Notes: a model not told the origin generated them from the letters alone. 34,423 bases of DNA from Chloroflexota bacterium (GCA_005881825.1 VBEO01000088.1:1-34423); one strand, 5' to 3'. Positions 1-11,119 are shown, counted from the stretch's first letter. Translations and numbers: made by a program.

Positions 1-617
1 TGCACCGGCATCAGCTCCAGCGCGGTGACGCCGAGCCGCTTGAAATGGTCGATGGCCGCCGGCGTCGCGATTCCGGCGTAGGTGCCACGCAGCTCCGGCG
101 CGATGTCCGGATGGCGGCAGGTGAAGCCCTTGACGTGCACCTCGTAGATCACCGTGTTGTGCATGGGCGTGCGCGGCGGGTGGTCGCCGTTCCAGTCGAA
201 CCAGCGGTTGGCGACCACTGACTTGGGAACGAAGGGAGCGTTGTCCCGGCGATCGGGCGTCTGGTCCTCGCGGCCGAGGCGGTACGGGAAGACCGCCGGG
301 TCCCACTCCACCTGGCCCTCGATGGCCTTGGCGTATGGATCGAGCAGCAGCTTGGCCGGGTTGCAGCGGGCGCCCTTGCGCGGCTCGTAAGGGCCATGCA
401 CCCGAAATCCGTAGCGCTGACCGGGATAGACGTTGGGGACGTAGCCGTGCCAGCAGAGCGCCGTGCGCTCGGGTAGGTCGAGGCGGGACTCGTTGCCCTG
501 GTCGTCGAACAGGCACAGCTCCACCCGGCTCGCCACCTCCGAGAAGAGCGAAAAGTTGGTCCCGGTGCCCGCGTAGCTCGCGCCGAGCGGGTAAGGAGTG
601 CCCGGCCAAGCCTCCAT
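1..617 (-). CDS. glgX: Glycogen debranching enzyme GlgX (N-terminal part, runs off window)
   Basis: Read on the minus strand from the ATG at 617 (a GTG codon directly precedes it), the frame stays open to the window edge for about 205 codons. It begins with the early-set/CBM48 pattern of GlgX and isoamylases (WPGTPYPLGA, then GTNFSLFSEVA, VELCLFD, WHGYVPNVYPGQRYGFRVHG, CNPAKLLLDPYAKAI) and reaches the start of the GH13 barrel (YEVHVKGFT, then YAGIATPAAIDHFKRLGV and ELMPV). The catalytic residues lie outside the window. GlgX removes alpha-1,6 branches from glycogen-derived limit dextrin. It diverges from malQ and the GH15 gene, which act on the released maltodextrins, so these form one glycogen/maltodextrin module. 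No clear Shine-Dalgarno motif is seen in front of the chosen start. Isoamylase/TreX would be the alternative name in the same family. Confidence 0.9.
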   Translation of the reverse strand, partial: MEAWPGTPYPLGASYAGTGTNFSLFSEVASRVELCLFDDQGNESRLDLPERTALCWHGYVPNVYPGQRYGFRVHGPYEPRKGARCNPAKLLLDPYAKAIEGQVEWDPAVFPYRLGREDQTPDRRDNAPFVPKSVVANRWFDWNGDHPPRTPMHNTVIYEVHVKGFTCRHPDIAPELRGTYAGIATPAAIDHFKRLGVTALELMPV

Positions 618-702
618 CACGAGGCTGCCGGCCGGGAAATCGCCGGCCCTCCGTCGCCCGTGCGTGCCATCTGCGTTGTCATCTCCTGCGCGCGCTCAGT
701 CA

Positions 703-718
703 CGCACCCTTGGGTGCG
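703..718. promoter_or_regulatory. Palindrome between glgX and malQ, candidate operator
   Basis: CGCACCC-TT-GGGTGCG is a perfect inverted repeat with 7-bp arms in the roughly 200-bp divergent spacer, about 86 bp before the glgX start and 103 bp before malQ. Its central position suggests a dimeric repressor or activator site controlling both directions, but no regulator gene for it is present here. It could also be a chance GC-rich hairpin. Confidence 0.35.
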
Positions 719-806
719 CTCCATCGCGTGCTCGTCGATTCCTAGCATCTGGCGCACCCGGACGCCGGATGACTCGGCGCTCCCCCGACCGTCATCCTCG
801 CCCACC

Positions 807-812
807 TAAGCT
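807..812 (+). promoter_or_regulatory. -10 hexamer of malQ, leaderless promoter candidate
   Basis: TAAGCT fits the TAnnnT -10 pattern and ends 8 nt before the malQ ATG, with no Shine-Dalgarno sequence between. The spacing suggests that transcription begins at or next to the start codon. No convincing -35 is visible. Confidence 0.4.
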
Positions 813-820
813 ACCAGTGC

Positions 821-2569
821 ATGGCGGTGCCGAAGGCCGAGGCGTGGGGCATCGAGCCTGGGTACCACGACATCGCCGGCGACTGGCGCACCCCCACACC
901 GGAGGCCGAGGCCGCCCTCTTGGCGGCCATGGGGGCGGCAAGCGCCGAGCCCGACGCCATCCGCGCGCCCCTGGTTGTGACCGCAGGCGAGCAGCCCGCG
1001 ATCCCCGAACCCGAGCTGCTGACCGAGGACGGCGCCCTGCTCGAGCTCGACGGCCGGCTGCCGGCGGAGCTGCCGCCGGGCTACCACCGGCTGCGCGACG
1101 ACCGCCAGGAGCGGCGCCTGATCGTCAGCCCGGGCCGCTGCTGCCTGCCCGAGCGGCTGCGCGGCTTCGGTCTCGCGGTCCAGCTGTACTCGCTGCTCTC
1201 GGGCGGCAGCGCCGGCATCGGTGACCTGGCCGACCTCCGCGTGCTGGCCGACTGGGCCGGGACTGACCTGGGGGCCGCATTTCTGCTGGTCAACCCGCTC
1301 CACGCGCCGCTGCCCGGCCTGCCCCAGGAGCCGAGCCCCTACTACCCGTCCAGCCGCCGCTTCCTGAATCCGCTCTACCTGCGCCTGGACTGGCTGCCGG
1401 AGAGCGAGCGCCAGGAGCTGAACGCCGAAGGTCTGGTCCGCCGCGATCGCGTGCACGAGCTCAAGCTGCCGGCCCTGGAAGCGCGCTGGGAAACCGTCCG
1501 CGGCCGCGTCGAGAAGGAGCTGCGCGAGTTCCGCAGCCGGCGGCCGGGGCTTCGCGAGTACGCGGTCTTCTGCGCGCTCACCGAGACCCACGGCCGCCCC
1601 TGGCGGGAATGGCCGGAGGAGCTCCGGCATCCGGCGTCGCCGGCCGTGGCCCGGTTCGCTCGTGCCCAATCGGTCCGCGTCCACTTCCACGAATGGCTGC
1701 AGCTGATCCTCGACCGCCAGCTCCAGGACGCGGGCGCGGCGCCGGCCGGCCTGGTCAACGACCTGGCGATTGGCGTGAACCCGGACGGCGCCGACGCCTG
1801 GGCCTGGCAGGACCAGCTGGCGGCAGGCGTCTCCGTGGGCGCGCCTCCCGACCCGTTCAACGCCGAGGGCCAGGATTGGGGACTGCCGCCCTTCGACCCC
1901 TGGCGGCTGCGGGGGGCCGCGTACGAACCCTTCGTGCAGACCCTGCGGGCCGCCTTCCGCCACGCCTCCGGCATCCGGGTCGACCACATCATGGGCCTGT
2001 TCCGCCTTTACTGGATTCCGGCCGACAGCGGGCCGGCCGGCGGCGCCTACGTGCGCTACCCCGCCACCGACCTGCTCCACATCCTGGGCCTGGAGAGCTG
2101 GCGCGCCGGCGCCTACGTGGTCGGGGAGGACCTGGGAACGGTCCAGGACGAGGTCCGCGAGGAGCTGCGCCGGCGCCGGATCCTCTCCTACAAGCTCTAC
2201 TGGTTCGAGCGGCGAGACCCAGCCCACTACCCGGAGCAGGCGCTGGCCGCCCTCACCACCCATGACCTCCCCACGCTGGCTGGCGTCTGGACCGGTAGGG
2301 ACGCCATGCCAGAGGTGCAAGCGCGGCTGGCTCGACTGCCCGGAGCCGATCAGGACGTCCTGCGCGCCGCCTACACGGCGCTGGCCGCGGCGCCCTGCCG
2401 GCTGCTGGCAGCCACGCTCGAGGACGTGACCGGCATGGCCGAGAGGCCGAACCGGCCAGGCACCATCGACGAGCATCCCAACTGGTCTCTCCGCCTGCCG
2501 CTGACTCTGGAGGAGCTGATGGCCGACCCCCGGCCGCACGCGCTCGCCGGCATCCTGCGCCGCGACTGA
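821..2569 (+). CDS. malQ: 4-alpha-glucanotransferase (amylomaltase, GH77)
   Basis: 582 aa. Cytoplasmic enzyme that transfers alpha-1,4-glucan segments between maltodextrins and releases glucose. GH77 hallmarks are present: NPLHAPLPG followed by PSPYYPSSRRFLNPLYL (substrate-binding part of the barrel), GIRVDHIMGLFRLYWIP with the nucleophile Asp388, VGEDLGTV with the acid/base Glu436, and TTHDLPT with His481-Asp482. The 120 or so residues before the barrel match the extra N-terminal region of bacterial MalQ. The ATG is preceded by a stop and a -10-like hexamer, so the start is reasonable. It precedes the GH15 gene by 22 bp and probably forms an operon with it, opposite glgX. All catalytic residues appear intact. 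Confidence 0.93.
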   Translation: MAVPKAEAWGIEPGYHDIAGDWRTPTPEAEAALLAAMGAASAEPDAIRAPLVVTAGEQPAIPEPELLTEDGALLELDGRLPAELPPGYHRLRDDRQERRLIVSPGRCCLPERLRGFGLAVQLYSLLSGGSAGIGDLADLRVLADWAGTDLGAAFLLVNPLHAPLPGLPQEPSPYYPSSRRFLNPLYLRLDWLPESERQELNAEGLVRRDRVHELKLPALEARWETVRGRVEKELREFRSRRPGLREYAVFCALTETHGRPWREWPEELRHPASPAVARFARAQSVRVHFHEWLQLILDRQLQDAGAAPAGLVNDLAIGVNPDGADAWAWQDQLAAGVSVGAPPDPFNAEGQDWGLPPFDPWRLRGAAYEPFVQTLRAAFRHASGIRVDHIMGLFRLYWIPADSGPAGGAYVRYPATDLLHILGLESWRAGAYVVGEDLGTVQDEVREELRRRRILSYKLYWFERRDPAHYPEQALAALTTHDLPTLAGVWTGRDAMPEVQARLARLPGADQDVLRAAYTALAAAPCRLLAATLEDVTGMAERPNRPGTIDEHPNWSLRLPLTLEELMADPRPHALAGILRRD

Positions 2570-2591
2570 GCCTCGTAGGCTCAGACAGCAG

Positions 2592-4457
2592 ATGCCGCGC
2601 CGCCAGGGCCAGCCTCTCCAGGAATCCCAGAGCCGCTATCCGCCCATAGCCGACTACGCCTACATCAGCGACTGCCACTCGGGCGCTCTGATCAGCCGGG
2701 CGGCGTCCATCGACTGGTGCTGCATGCCCCGGGTCGACCAGCCCAGCCTTTTCGGCCGGCTGCTCGACTGGGAGCGCGGCGGCTACTGCCTGATCGAGCC
2801 GGTGGGCGGGCGATACCACGCGTCTCGCTGGTACCTCGGCCCCACCATGGTCCTGGAAACCACCTTCACCGCCGGTGGCGGCGAGGCCAAGATCATCGAC
2901 TGCTTCACGATGCGGAAAGGCGGCCGCAAGGCGCCCTACCGGCAGCTGCTCCGGGTCGTGGAGGGCGTGCGGGGCAAGCTCGACTTCCGATTCCTGCTCC
3001 AGCCTCGGTTCGACTATGGCGAGGTGCGGCCCTGGATCCGGCGCCGCGGGCTGAACGTCTCGGCCGCGATCGGCGGGTCGCACGGGCTGCTGGTCTCCAC
3101 CGACAGCGGCCTGGACTCGGGCGACCACCACGACCTGGTTTCCGAGTTCACGGTCCGGGCCGAGGAGCGCGTCCGCCTGTCGATGGAGTACTTCGCGCCC
3201 GAGATGCTGGAGGCCGAGGACCTGCAGCCACCGAGCCCGGAGGAGAACGACGCCCGCCTGGAAGAGACGCTGGAATGGTGGCGGCGCTGGGCGGCCCGCG
3301 CCCACCTGGAAGGCCCGGACGCGCCCAGCGTCAAGCGTTCGGCACTCGTGCTCAGAGCGCTGGTCAACGCCCCCACCGGCGCCATCGCGGCGGCGCCCAC
3401 CACCTCGCTGCCGGAGCGGATCGGCGGGATCCGCAACTGGGACTACCGGTTCAGCTGGATCCGCGACTCGGCCTTCAGCGTTCGCTCGCTCACCGACATC
3501 GGCTGCGATCGGGAAGCCGACGGCTTCCGGCGCTTCATCCAGCGCAGCGCCGCCGGGTCGGCCCACGAACTCCAGATCATGTACGGGCTGGGTGGGGAGC
3601 GGCGCCTGACCGAGCTCGAGCTACCGGCGCTGGAGGGCTACCGGCGCTCACGCCCGGTGCGCATCGGCAACGGCGCCTCCAACCAGCTGCAGCTGGACGC
3701 CTACGGCGAGCTGGTGCAGCTGAGCTGGCATTGGCACGTGCGCGGCCAGTCACCGGACGACGATTACTGGCGCTTCCTGCTGGAGCTGGTGGAAGCCGCT
3801 TACGAGCGCTGGCGTGAGCCCGACCACGGGCTTTGGGAGGTGCGCGGCCAGCCCCGGCATTTCGTCTACTCGAAGGTCATGTGCTGGCTGGCCATCGACC
3901 GCGGCATCCAGCTCGCGACCGAGTGCCTGCGCAAGGCGCCGCTGACGCGCTGGCGGCGGGCTGCGGCCGAGATCAAGGCGACCATCGACAAGCGCGGCTT
4001 CGACCGCCGACGCGGCGTCTTCGTGCAGTTCTTCGGGGGCCGGCACCTGGACGCGGCGCTGCTTCTCCTGCCCTCGGCCGGGTTCGTCGACTGGCAGGAC
4101 CCGCGCATGGTGGCCACCGTGGACGCCATCCGGGAGGAGCTGATGGTGGACGGCCTCCTGCGCCGCTATCAAGCCCGCACCACCCACGACGGGCTGCCCG
4201 GCCAGGAGGGGGTCTTCCTGCCGGCCTCTTTCTGGCTGGCCGAAGCACTGGCCCGGCAGGGGCGCCTGGAGGACGCGCGCGAGGTTTTCGATCGAGCGGC
4301 CAGCACCTGCAACGACCTGGGACTCTTCGCCGAGGAGTACAACCCCGGGGCCGGGATGATGCTGGGGAACTTCCCCCAGGGTTTGACCCATCTCTCGCAC
4401 ATGGCGGCCGCGGTGGCTCTCTCGCAGATCCAGCCGAGCGCCACGCACGCCACCTGA
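2592..4457 (+). CDS. Glycoside hydrolase family 15 protein (glucoamylase or trehalase type)
   Basis: 621 aa, usual size for bacterial cytosolic GH15 proteins. The N-terminal beta-sandwich region starts with YPPIADYAYISDCHSGALIS and ASIDWCCMPR, typical of the family. The (alpha/alpha)6 catalytic domain has GGIRNWDYRFSWIRDSAF, GLPGQEGVFLPASFWLAEAL (Glu539) and GLFAEEYNPG (Glu581/Glu582), the regions that carry the family's catalytic acids. No signal peptide is seen, so it probably acts inside the cell. Substrate cannot be fixed from sequence: glucoamylases release glucose from maltodextrin, but close relatives in actinobacteria are trehalases. The 22-bp gap to malQ and divergent glgX favour a role in glycogen, maltodextrin or trehalose turnover. 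Confidence 0.88.
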   Translation: MPRRQGQPLQESQSRYPPIADYAYISDCHSGALISRAASIDWCCMPRVDQPSLFGRLLDWERGGYCLIEPVGGRYHASRWYLGPTMVLETTFTAGGGEAKIIDCFTMRKGGRKAPYRQLLRVVEGVRGKLDFRFLLQPRFDYGEVRPWIRRRGLNVSAAIGGSHGLLVSTDSGLDSGDHHDLVSEFTVRAEERVRLSMEYFAPEMLEAEDLQPPSPEENDARLEETLEWWRRWAARAHLEGPDAPSVKRSALVLRALVNAPTGAIAAAPTTSLPERIGGIRNWDYRFSWIRDSAFSVRSLTDIGCDREADGFRRFIQRSAAGSAHELQIMYGLGGERRLTELELPALEGYRRSRPVRIGNGASNQLQLDAYGELVQLSWHWHVRGQSPDDDYWRFLLELVEAAYERWREPDHGLWEVRGQPRHFVYSKVMCWLAIDRGIQLATECLRKAPLTRWRRAAAEIKATIDKRGFDRRRGVFVQFFGGRHLDAALLLLPSAGFVDWQDPRMVATVDAIREELMVDGLLRRYQARTTHDGLPGQEGVFLPASFWLAEALARQGRLEDAREVFDRAASTCNDLGLFAEEYNPGAGMMLGNFPQGLTHLSHMAAAVALSQIQPSATHAT

Positions 4458-4486
4458 CGACTATTTCCGAAAAGCACGAAATGTGA

Positions 4487-4492
4487 TAGCCT
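4487..4492 (+). promoter_or_regulatory. -10 hexamer of the yggT-like gene
   Basis: TAGCCT ends 10 nt before the ATG at 4503, in a locally AT-richer stretch after the GH15 stop. No Shine-Dalgarno sequence separates it from the start, again suggesting a short or absent leader. Confidence 0.4.
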
Positions 4493-4502
4493 TGCTGTCG
4501 CT

Positions 4503-4916
4503 ATGTACGAGCGTCCCCCCGACACTCGAACCGACGTCGTGCGCGAGGAGCGCTACGTGGACGGCGCGCCGGTGCGGCCCCTGACCCCTGCCGAGCCCAC
4601 CTTCGTCGATCCTTACAACTACCGGGCAGTGCAGGCCGCCTGGTTCGTGGTCGCCGTGATCGTGACCCTGATCGCGATCCGGTTCGTGCTCAAGATGTTG
4701 GGCGCCCAGCAGGCCGAGTTCGTGGCCTTCATCTATGGCGTCACGGCGCCCCTGGTGGCCCCTTTCCGCGGCATCTTCTCGGATTCGGCGCAGGGCTTCA
4801 ACGTCTTCGAGGCCTCGTCCCTGGTGGCGATGGCCATCTACCTGCTGATCGGCTGGGGCGTCGTGGCCCTCATCAAGCTCCTGACCGCACCCCGCCGCCG
4901 GGGCATCGCGCCCTAA
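4503..4916 (+). CDS. YggT family integral membrane protein
   Basis: 137 aa. A hydrophilic N-terminal tail of about 42 residues is followed by a membrane segment at about 45-65, the family signature FVAFIYGVTAPLVAPFRGIF at about 73-92, and a second membrane segment at about 104-126, ending in a basic tail. YggT proteins are small membrane proteins of poorly defined function; in some bacteria they sit near cell-division genes and have been linked to osmotic stress and envelope work, which cannot be inferred here. It has its own -10-like element and converges with the DUF1906 gene, whose end lies 15 bp away. Confidence 0.82.
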   Translation: MYERPPDTRTDVVREERYVDGAPVRPLTPAEPTFVDPYNYRAVQAAWFVVAVIVTLIAIRFVLKMLGAQQAEFVAFIYGVTAPLVAPFRGIFSDSAQGFNVFEASSLVAMAIYLLIGWGVVALIKLLTAPRRRGIAP

Positions 4917-4931
4917 CACACGACCAGGCCC

Positions 4932-5783
4932 TCAGGGGCAGGGCGAGCCACCGCCGCACCCGCTGCACACGTAGGTGCTGGCGCTGGGCACCGCGTGGAA
5001 GTTGGCCGGGTGCTGGGCGGTGGCGTCGTAGTCGCCGCCGCCGCACTGGCCGATGTGCCACTGCCAGAGCACGGCGTGGCTGCCGCCCAGCACGTTGCGC
5101 TCGATGCGGGTGAGGGTGGCCGGGACCTGCGCCCGCGTCTTGGTGCAGGTCTGGCAGCCCCACAGCCAGAGCACGAAGGGCCGGCTGGCCCGGAATCCAC
5201 TGCCCAGCTGCTGGTCCCAGAAGCCCGGGCTGACGTAGATCCCCGGCCGCAACCTGGCCGAAAGACCTGGGTTGTAGGTGTGGAAGTAGTCGAGCCAGCC
5301 GTCCACCACGCGGCGGTTGGTGGCGTGGTCGCCGGCCCAGCCCGGGTTGCCGCCCTCCAAGTCGGCGAACACGGCCAGCCCGCTCACGTACTGCGAGTTG
5401 CAGCCGTGGTGCCAGGCCGCGATCGCGGCGCGTGCCTGGGCGCGCCCGTATGTGTAGGCCTGGGCCGCCGTCCGCCCACCGGCGCCGGCCAGATCCCAGT
5501 ACATGTAGGTGCGGTCGTTGCCGGCCGCCCGCGCGGCCGCAGCGTTGAAGTTGGCGCAGCTGGGCGTGGTTTCGCCACCCAGGTGGCCGAGATAGAACTG
5601 CTGCGGCATGCCGGTTCCGGCGGCCGCGGTGTTGGTGTCGGTGCCCCAGTAGGTGGTCGCGGCCGCGGCCTCGATCGGCGCCAGGCCCGCTGCCGCCGCC
5701 CCCGCCACCACCGCCGCCTTACCGGCCAGCTGCAGCAGCTCGCGCCGGTCGATCTCCCCGTCAATGGTTTCCTTCTTCTGCAT
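4932..5783 (-). CDS. Tat-exported DUF1906 (glycoside-hydrolase-like, Rv2525c type) protein
   Basis: 283 aa. The N-terminus has twin arginines (Arg13-Arg14 in DRRELLQLAG), an Ala-rich hydrophobic segment and an A-x-A-type site near residue 40, fitting a Tat signal peptide. The mature part resembles the DUF1906/Rv2525c domain, which has a GH25-like barrel: YWGTDTN at the start, VFADLEGGNPGW in the middle, RPGIYVSPGFW, then VLWQWHIGQCGGGDYDAT near the end. The Asp-Leu-Glu in FADLEGG and the late DYD sit where GH25 enzymes carry acidic active-site residues; activity is unproven in this family. Cysteines are frequent, including a C-terminal VCSGCGGGSPCP cluster, so disulfides or metal binding are possible. 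Probably a cell-wall-associated protein. It diverges from the tetR gene. Confidence 0.75.
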   Translation of the reverse strand: MQKKETIDGEIDRRELLQLAGKAAVVAGAAAAGLAPIEAAAATTYWGTDTNTAAAGTGMPQQFYLGHLGGETTPSCANFNAAAARAAGNDRTYMYWDLAGAGGRTAAQAYTYGRAQARAAIAAWHHGCNSQYVSGLAVFADLEGGNPGWAGDHATNRRVVDGWLDYFHTYNPGLSARLRPGIYVSPGFWDQQLGSGFRASRPFVLWLWGCQTCTKTRAQVPATLTRIERNVLGGSHAVLWQWHIGQCGGGDYDATAQHPANFHAVPSASTYVCSGCGGGSPCP

Positions 5784-5803
5784 GCGTGGAGGCTGTCCTG
5801 ACC

Positions 5804-5836
5804 CTTGAGCGGAGTCGAATCAAGAGCCGTTAAGAT
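5804..5836 (+). promoter_or_regulatory. Promoter and possible operator of the tetR gene
   Basis: A TTGAGC element at 5805-5810 and TAAGAT at 5831-5836 (20-bp spacing, rather long) precede the ATG at 5848 by 11 nt. CTTGA and TCAAG (5804-5808 and 5820-5824) form a short inverted repeat between them, a plausible but weak TetR-type operator for autoregulation. Confidence 0.35.
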
Positions 5837-5847
5837 CGCGCTCCCGC

Positions 5848-6513
5848 ATGGCTGAGGGCAGGGGTCGCAAGGTCCGGCGGCGGATCGCGGGCGCGGCCGC
5901 GGACGCCATCTCCGAACGCGGCCTGGGCGGCGCTTCGATGCGCGAGGTGGCGGAGCGCTCGGGCGTCTCCAAGTCGCTGATCCACTACTACTTCAGGGGC
6001 AAGGAAGAGCTGCTGGCAGAGGTCGTGAGCGCGCTCGAAGACGAGGTCGACGACTTCTGGCGGCGCGCCGTCCAGGACGAGGACGACCCCTTCGAACGCT
6101 TCGTCGCCGACGTGCAGGCCCTCTGCGACCTCTACTTCGACCGGCCCAAGTTCTGGGAGCTGCTGCTGGAGCTGTTCGTCGCCAGCCGCCGCAACCCCAA
6201 GCTGAAGCCCGCCGCCAAGCGGCTGATCGGGCGCCTGGTGAGCGAGCTGCGGATGGAGGCGGAGGCCACCGCCGGCAAGCTGCCCGTGCCCTCGCCGATC
6301 CCCGCCCGCGACGCGGCCACCATGGTGGCCGCCCTGATGTACGGACTTGGCCTGATGCACCTGGTCGACGGCCGCGACCCGGTTCCGGCTCTGCGCGCCT
6401 TCGTGCTGACCTCGTTGATGGCCGCCGGCCTCACCTATGTCCTGGCCGGCCAGGAGCCACCGCTGGACCGGCTCTTCGCCCTCGCCCAGGAGTTCCCGCG
6501 GAACCGTTCGTGA
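5848..6513 (+). CDS. TetR family transcriptional regulator
   Basis: 221 aa. The first 60 residues form the TetR DNA-binding domain: RRRIAGAAADAISERG, then GASMREVAERSGVSKSLIHYYF with the helix-turn-helix, then GKEELLAEVV. The remaining all-helical part is the ligand-binding and dimerisation domain, which is not conserved enough to predict a ligand; near the C-terminus two hydrophobic helices cover about residues 155-200. Its stop overlaps the start of the aldose-1-epimerase-like gene by 4 nt (GTGA), so both are translated from one mRNA, and it may respond to a sugar or control that gene. The divergent exported DUF1906 gene is another possible target. Confidence 0.9.
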   Translation: MAEGRGRKVRRRIAGAAADAISERGLGGASMREVAERSGVSKSLIHYYFRGKEELLAEVVSALEDEVDDFWRRAVQDEDDPFERFVADVQALCDLYFDRPKFWELLLELFVASRRNPKLKPAAKRLIGRLVSELRMEAEATAGKLPVPSPIPARDAATMVAALMYGLGLMHLVDGRDPVPALRAFVLTSLMAAGLTYVLAGQEPPLDRLFALAQEFPRNRS

Positions 6514-7427
6514 CGGCGCCCTACCCCTCCGGCGAGCAGCATGCCATCAGCTTCGGCGAGCAGACCGCGGTCGTGGTGGAGGTTGGCGGGGGCCTGCGCG
6601 AATACCGGGTCGACGGCTTCGACGTGGTCGACGGCTACGCTCCCGAACAGCTGGCGACCGCCGCCCGCGGCGCCCCTCTGATGCCGTGGCCCAACCGCCT
6701 GCGCGACGGCCGCTACCGGTTCGACGGAGTCGACTACCAGCTCCCGCTGACCGAGCCGGCCCAACGCAACGCGCTGCACGGACTGGCGCGCTGGTCGGCC
6801 TGGCAGCGGTCTCAGCACGCGCCTGAGCGTGTGGTCATGACGCACCTGCTCCATCCCCAGCCCGGCTACCCCTTCACGCTGGGGCTGAGCGCGGACTACT
6901 CGCTGTCGGCTGCCGGCCTGAAAGTGGTGCTCACGGGCCGCAACCTGGGTCCGCGGCCGGCGCCCTTCGGCGCGGGCCAGCATCCCTATGTGCGGGTCGC
7001 CCGAGGCCTCATCGACGGAGCGCGCGTGCGCTCGCCGGCGGCGCTGCGCTTGCGCACCGATGGCCGCCAGATCCCCGTCGGGGAGCCGGTGCCGGTCCGC
7101 GGCAAGTACGACCTCCGACGCAGTCCGCGCCTGGGCCCTCGGGTGCTGGACACCGCCTTCACCGGCCTGGAACGCGACCCGGACGGGCTCGCGCGCGTCG
7201 TCATGACCGGGCCGCAGCGGCGGGTCACGGTGTGGCTGGACGCCGGGTTCGAGCACCTGATGCTGTTCACCGGCGACACGCTGGCGGGGGCCGAGCGGCG
7301 ACGGGGCCTGGGCGTGGAGCCCATGACCTGCGCGCCCAACGCCTTCCAGAGCGGGCTCGGTCTGCGCGTGCTGGAGCCTGGCGAGGAGCTGACGGCGAGC
7401 TGGGGAATCACGGTCGAGAAACCGTGA
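6510..7427 (+). CDS. Aldose 1-epimerase family protein (galactose mutarotase-like)
   Basis: 305 aa with a GTG start overlapping the tetR stop by 4 nt. Family motifs: PLMPWPNRLRDGRY near residue 55, NALHGLARW with the conserved His near residue 90, FGAGQHPYVRV with the second His near residue 157, and GVEPMTCAPNAFQSG with the catalytic-type Glu near the C-terminus. GalM-type enzymes interconvert alpha and beta anomers of aldohexoses in the cytoplasm. The sequence belongs to the wider mutarotase-like group, so the exact sugar (glucose, galactose or a sugar phosphate) is open. A role beside the glycogen/maltodextrin genes, which release glucose, would fit. Confidence 0.85.
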   Translation: MTAPYPSGEQHAISFGEQTAVVVEVGGGLREYRVDGFDVVDGYAPEQLATAARGAPLMPWPNRLRDGRYRFDGVDYQLPLTEPAQRNALHGLARWSAWQRSQHAPERVVMTHLLHPQPGYPFTLGLSADYSLSAAGLKVVLTGRNLGPRPAPFGAGQHPYVRVARGLIDGARVRSPAALRLRTDGRQIPVGEPVPVRGKYDLRRSPRLGPRVLDTAFTGLERDPDGLARVVMTGPQRRVTVWLDAGFEHLMLFTGDTLAGAERRRGLGVEPMTCAPNAFQSGLGLRVLEPGEELTASWGITVEKP

Positions 7428-7462
7428 TGAGCGTCATAAACCGGCCCGATTCGATGCGCCGG

Positions 7463-7468
7463 TAACAT
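7463..7468 (+). promoter_or_regulatory. -10 hexamer of acnA, leaderless promoter candidate
   Basis: TAACAT ends 6 nt before the acnA ATG. With this distance transcription would begin almost exactly at the start codon, and no Shine-Dalgarno motif is present. Confidence 0.5.
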
Positions 7469-7474
7469 CGGCTC

Positions 7475-10195
<2,721 letters not shown>

Positions 10196-10197
10196 CG

Positions 10198-11070
10198 ATG
10201 AGGCTGGGCTTCAGCCTCGATCCGCGGCTGCAGCTCGATGCGGGCGACGAGCTGGCACTGGTCAAGCGTGGCGCCGAGCTCGGCTACGAGTCCGTCTGGA
10301 CACCCGCCACGCCTGAGCCCGAGGCCTTCGACCGCTGCCTGCGCTGGTACGAGGCCGCCGGCCTGCCCGTCGGGATAGCGGTGGTTCCCGCCTCAGGGCA
10401 GCCGCCCGACGTCTACGCCGAGCGCGCGCGGCGCGTGCACGAGGAAACCGGTGGCAACTTCTGGTTCGGCGTGGGCAGCGGCCAGATGCTGCACGCGGCC
10501 GAGGGGATGCGTGACTACCTGGAGCGGCTGCGCGACCTGCTGCCGGGTGGGCCGCCGATCTACCTGGCGGCGCTGGGACCGCTGATGCTGCGCCTGGCGG
10601 CCGAGGCCGCCGACGGGGTCTCGTTGAACTGGTGCTCGGCCGAGGCGGTGGCCTGGAGCCGGCAGCGTGTGGAGGCCGCGGCGAGCGCCGCCGGCCGGCC
10701 GGCGCCGGTGCTCAGCATGTACATCCGGACCTGCGTCGACCCCGACGCCGAGGTCGCGCGCGACACGCTCGGCCGGGCAGCGCTCATGTACGCCCTGGGA
10801 CCGCCGGCGTACCGCAGGCACTACGAGCGGATGGGCTTCACCGAAGAGCTGCGGTCTCTGGAGGAAGGCAGTGCTCAGCCATCGGCCGCCTTCCTGGCCG
10901 CCTCGGGCGCGGCGGGAGCGCCGGGCGAGGTCCGGTCGCACTTCGAGAGCATCGCGGCCGGGGGTCTGGACGTTGCCATCGTGCGCGTGCTCAGCCCGCG
11001 GCCGGGTGACACCGAGGCGGTCGTGCGCGCCCTCGAGGAGTGCGCGCCCAAGGCGGTGGCGCCGGACTAA
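10198..11070 (+). CDS. LLM class (luciferase-like) flavin-dependent oxidoreductase
   Basis: 290 aa from the ATG 2 bp behind the acnA stop; an upstream in-frame start would lie inside acnA and was not used. The beta-strand opening MRLGFSLDP, GAELGYESVWTPA, the run AGLPVGIAVVPASGQPPDVYA, NFWFGVGSGQM, PIYLAALGPLMLRLAAEAADG and the C-terminal GLDVAIVRVLSPRPGDTE follow the TIM-barrel plan of bacterial luciferase and F420- or FMN-dependent oxidoreductases. Which cofactor and substrate it uses cannot be told. The LAALGPLMLRLAAEAADGV pattern is common in the F420-dependent branch. It is probably the second gene of an acnA transcript; a functional link to aconitase is not evident. Confidence 0.8.
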   Translation: MRLGFSLDPRLQLDAGDELALVKRGAELGYESVWTPATPEPEAFDRCLRWYEAAGLPVGIAVVPASGQPPDVYAERARRVHEETGGNFWFGVGSGQMLHAAEGMRDYLERLRDLLPGGPPIYLAALGPLMLRLAAEAADGVSLNWCSAEAVAWSRQRVEAAASAAGRPAPVLSMYIRTCVDPDAEVARDTLGRAALMYALGPPAYRRHYERMGFTEELRSLEEGSAQPSAAFLAASGAAGAPGEVRSHFESIAAGGLDVAIVRVLSPRPGDTEAVVRALEECAPKAVAPD

Positions 11071-11119
11071 GATCGCCTGCAGGTTCGCCCTCATGGCGGG
11101 CCGCGTGTGCCGCTCTGGC

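Noticed and set aside
806-3566. Long minus-strand open frames opposite malQ and the GH15 gene
   Set aside because: Both plus-strand genes have intact catalytic motifs, and the antisense products show no recognisable pattern.
7427-7465. 12-codon ORF (MSVINRPDSMRR) between the epimerase-like gene and acnA
   Set aside because: Too short to support, overlaps the acnA promoter hexamer, no ribosome binding site; probably chance.
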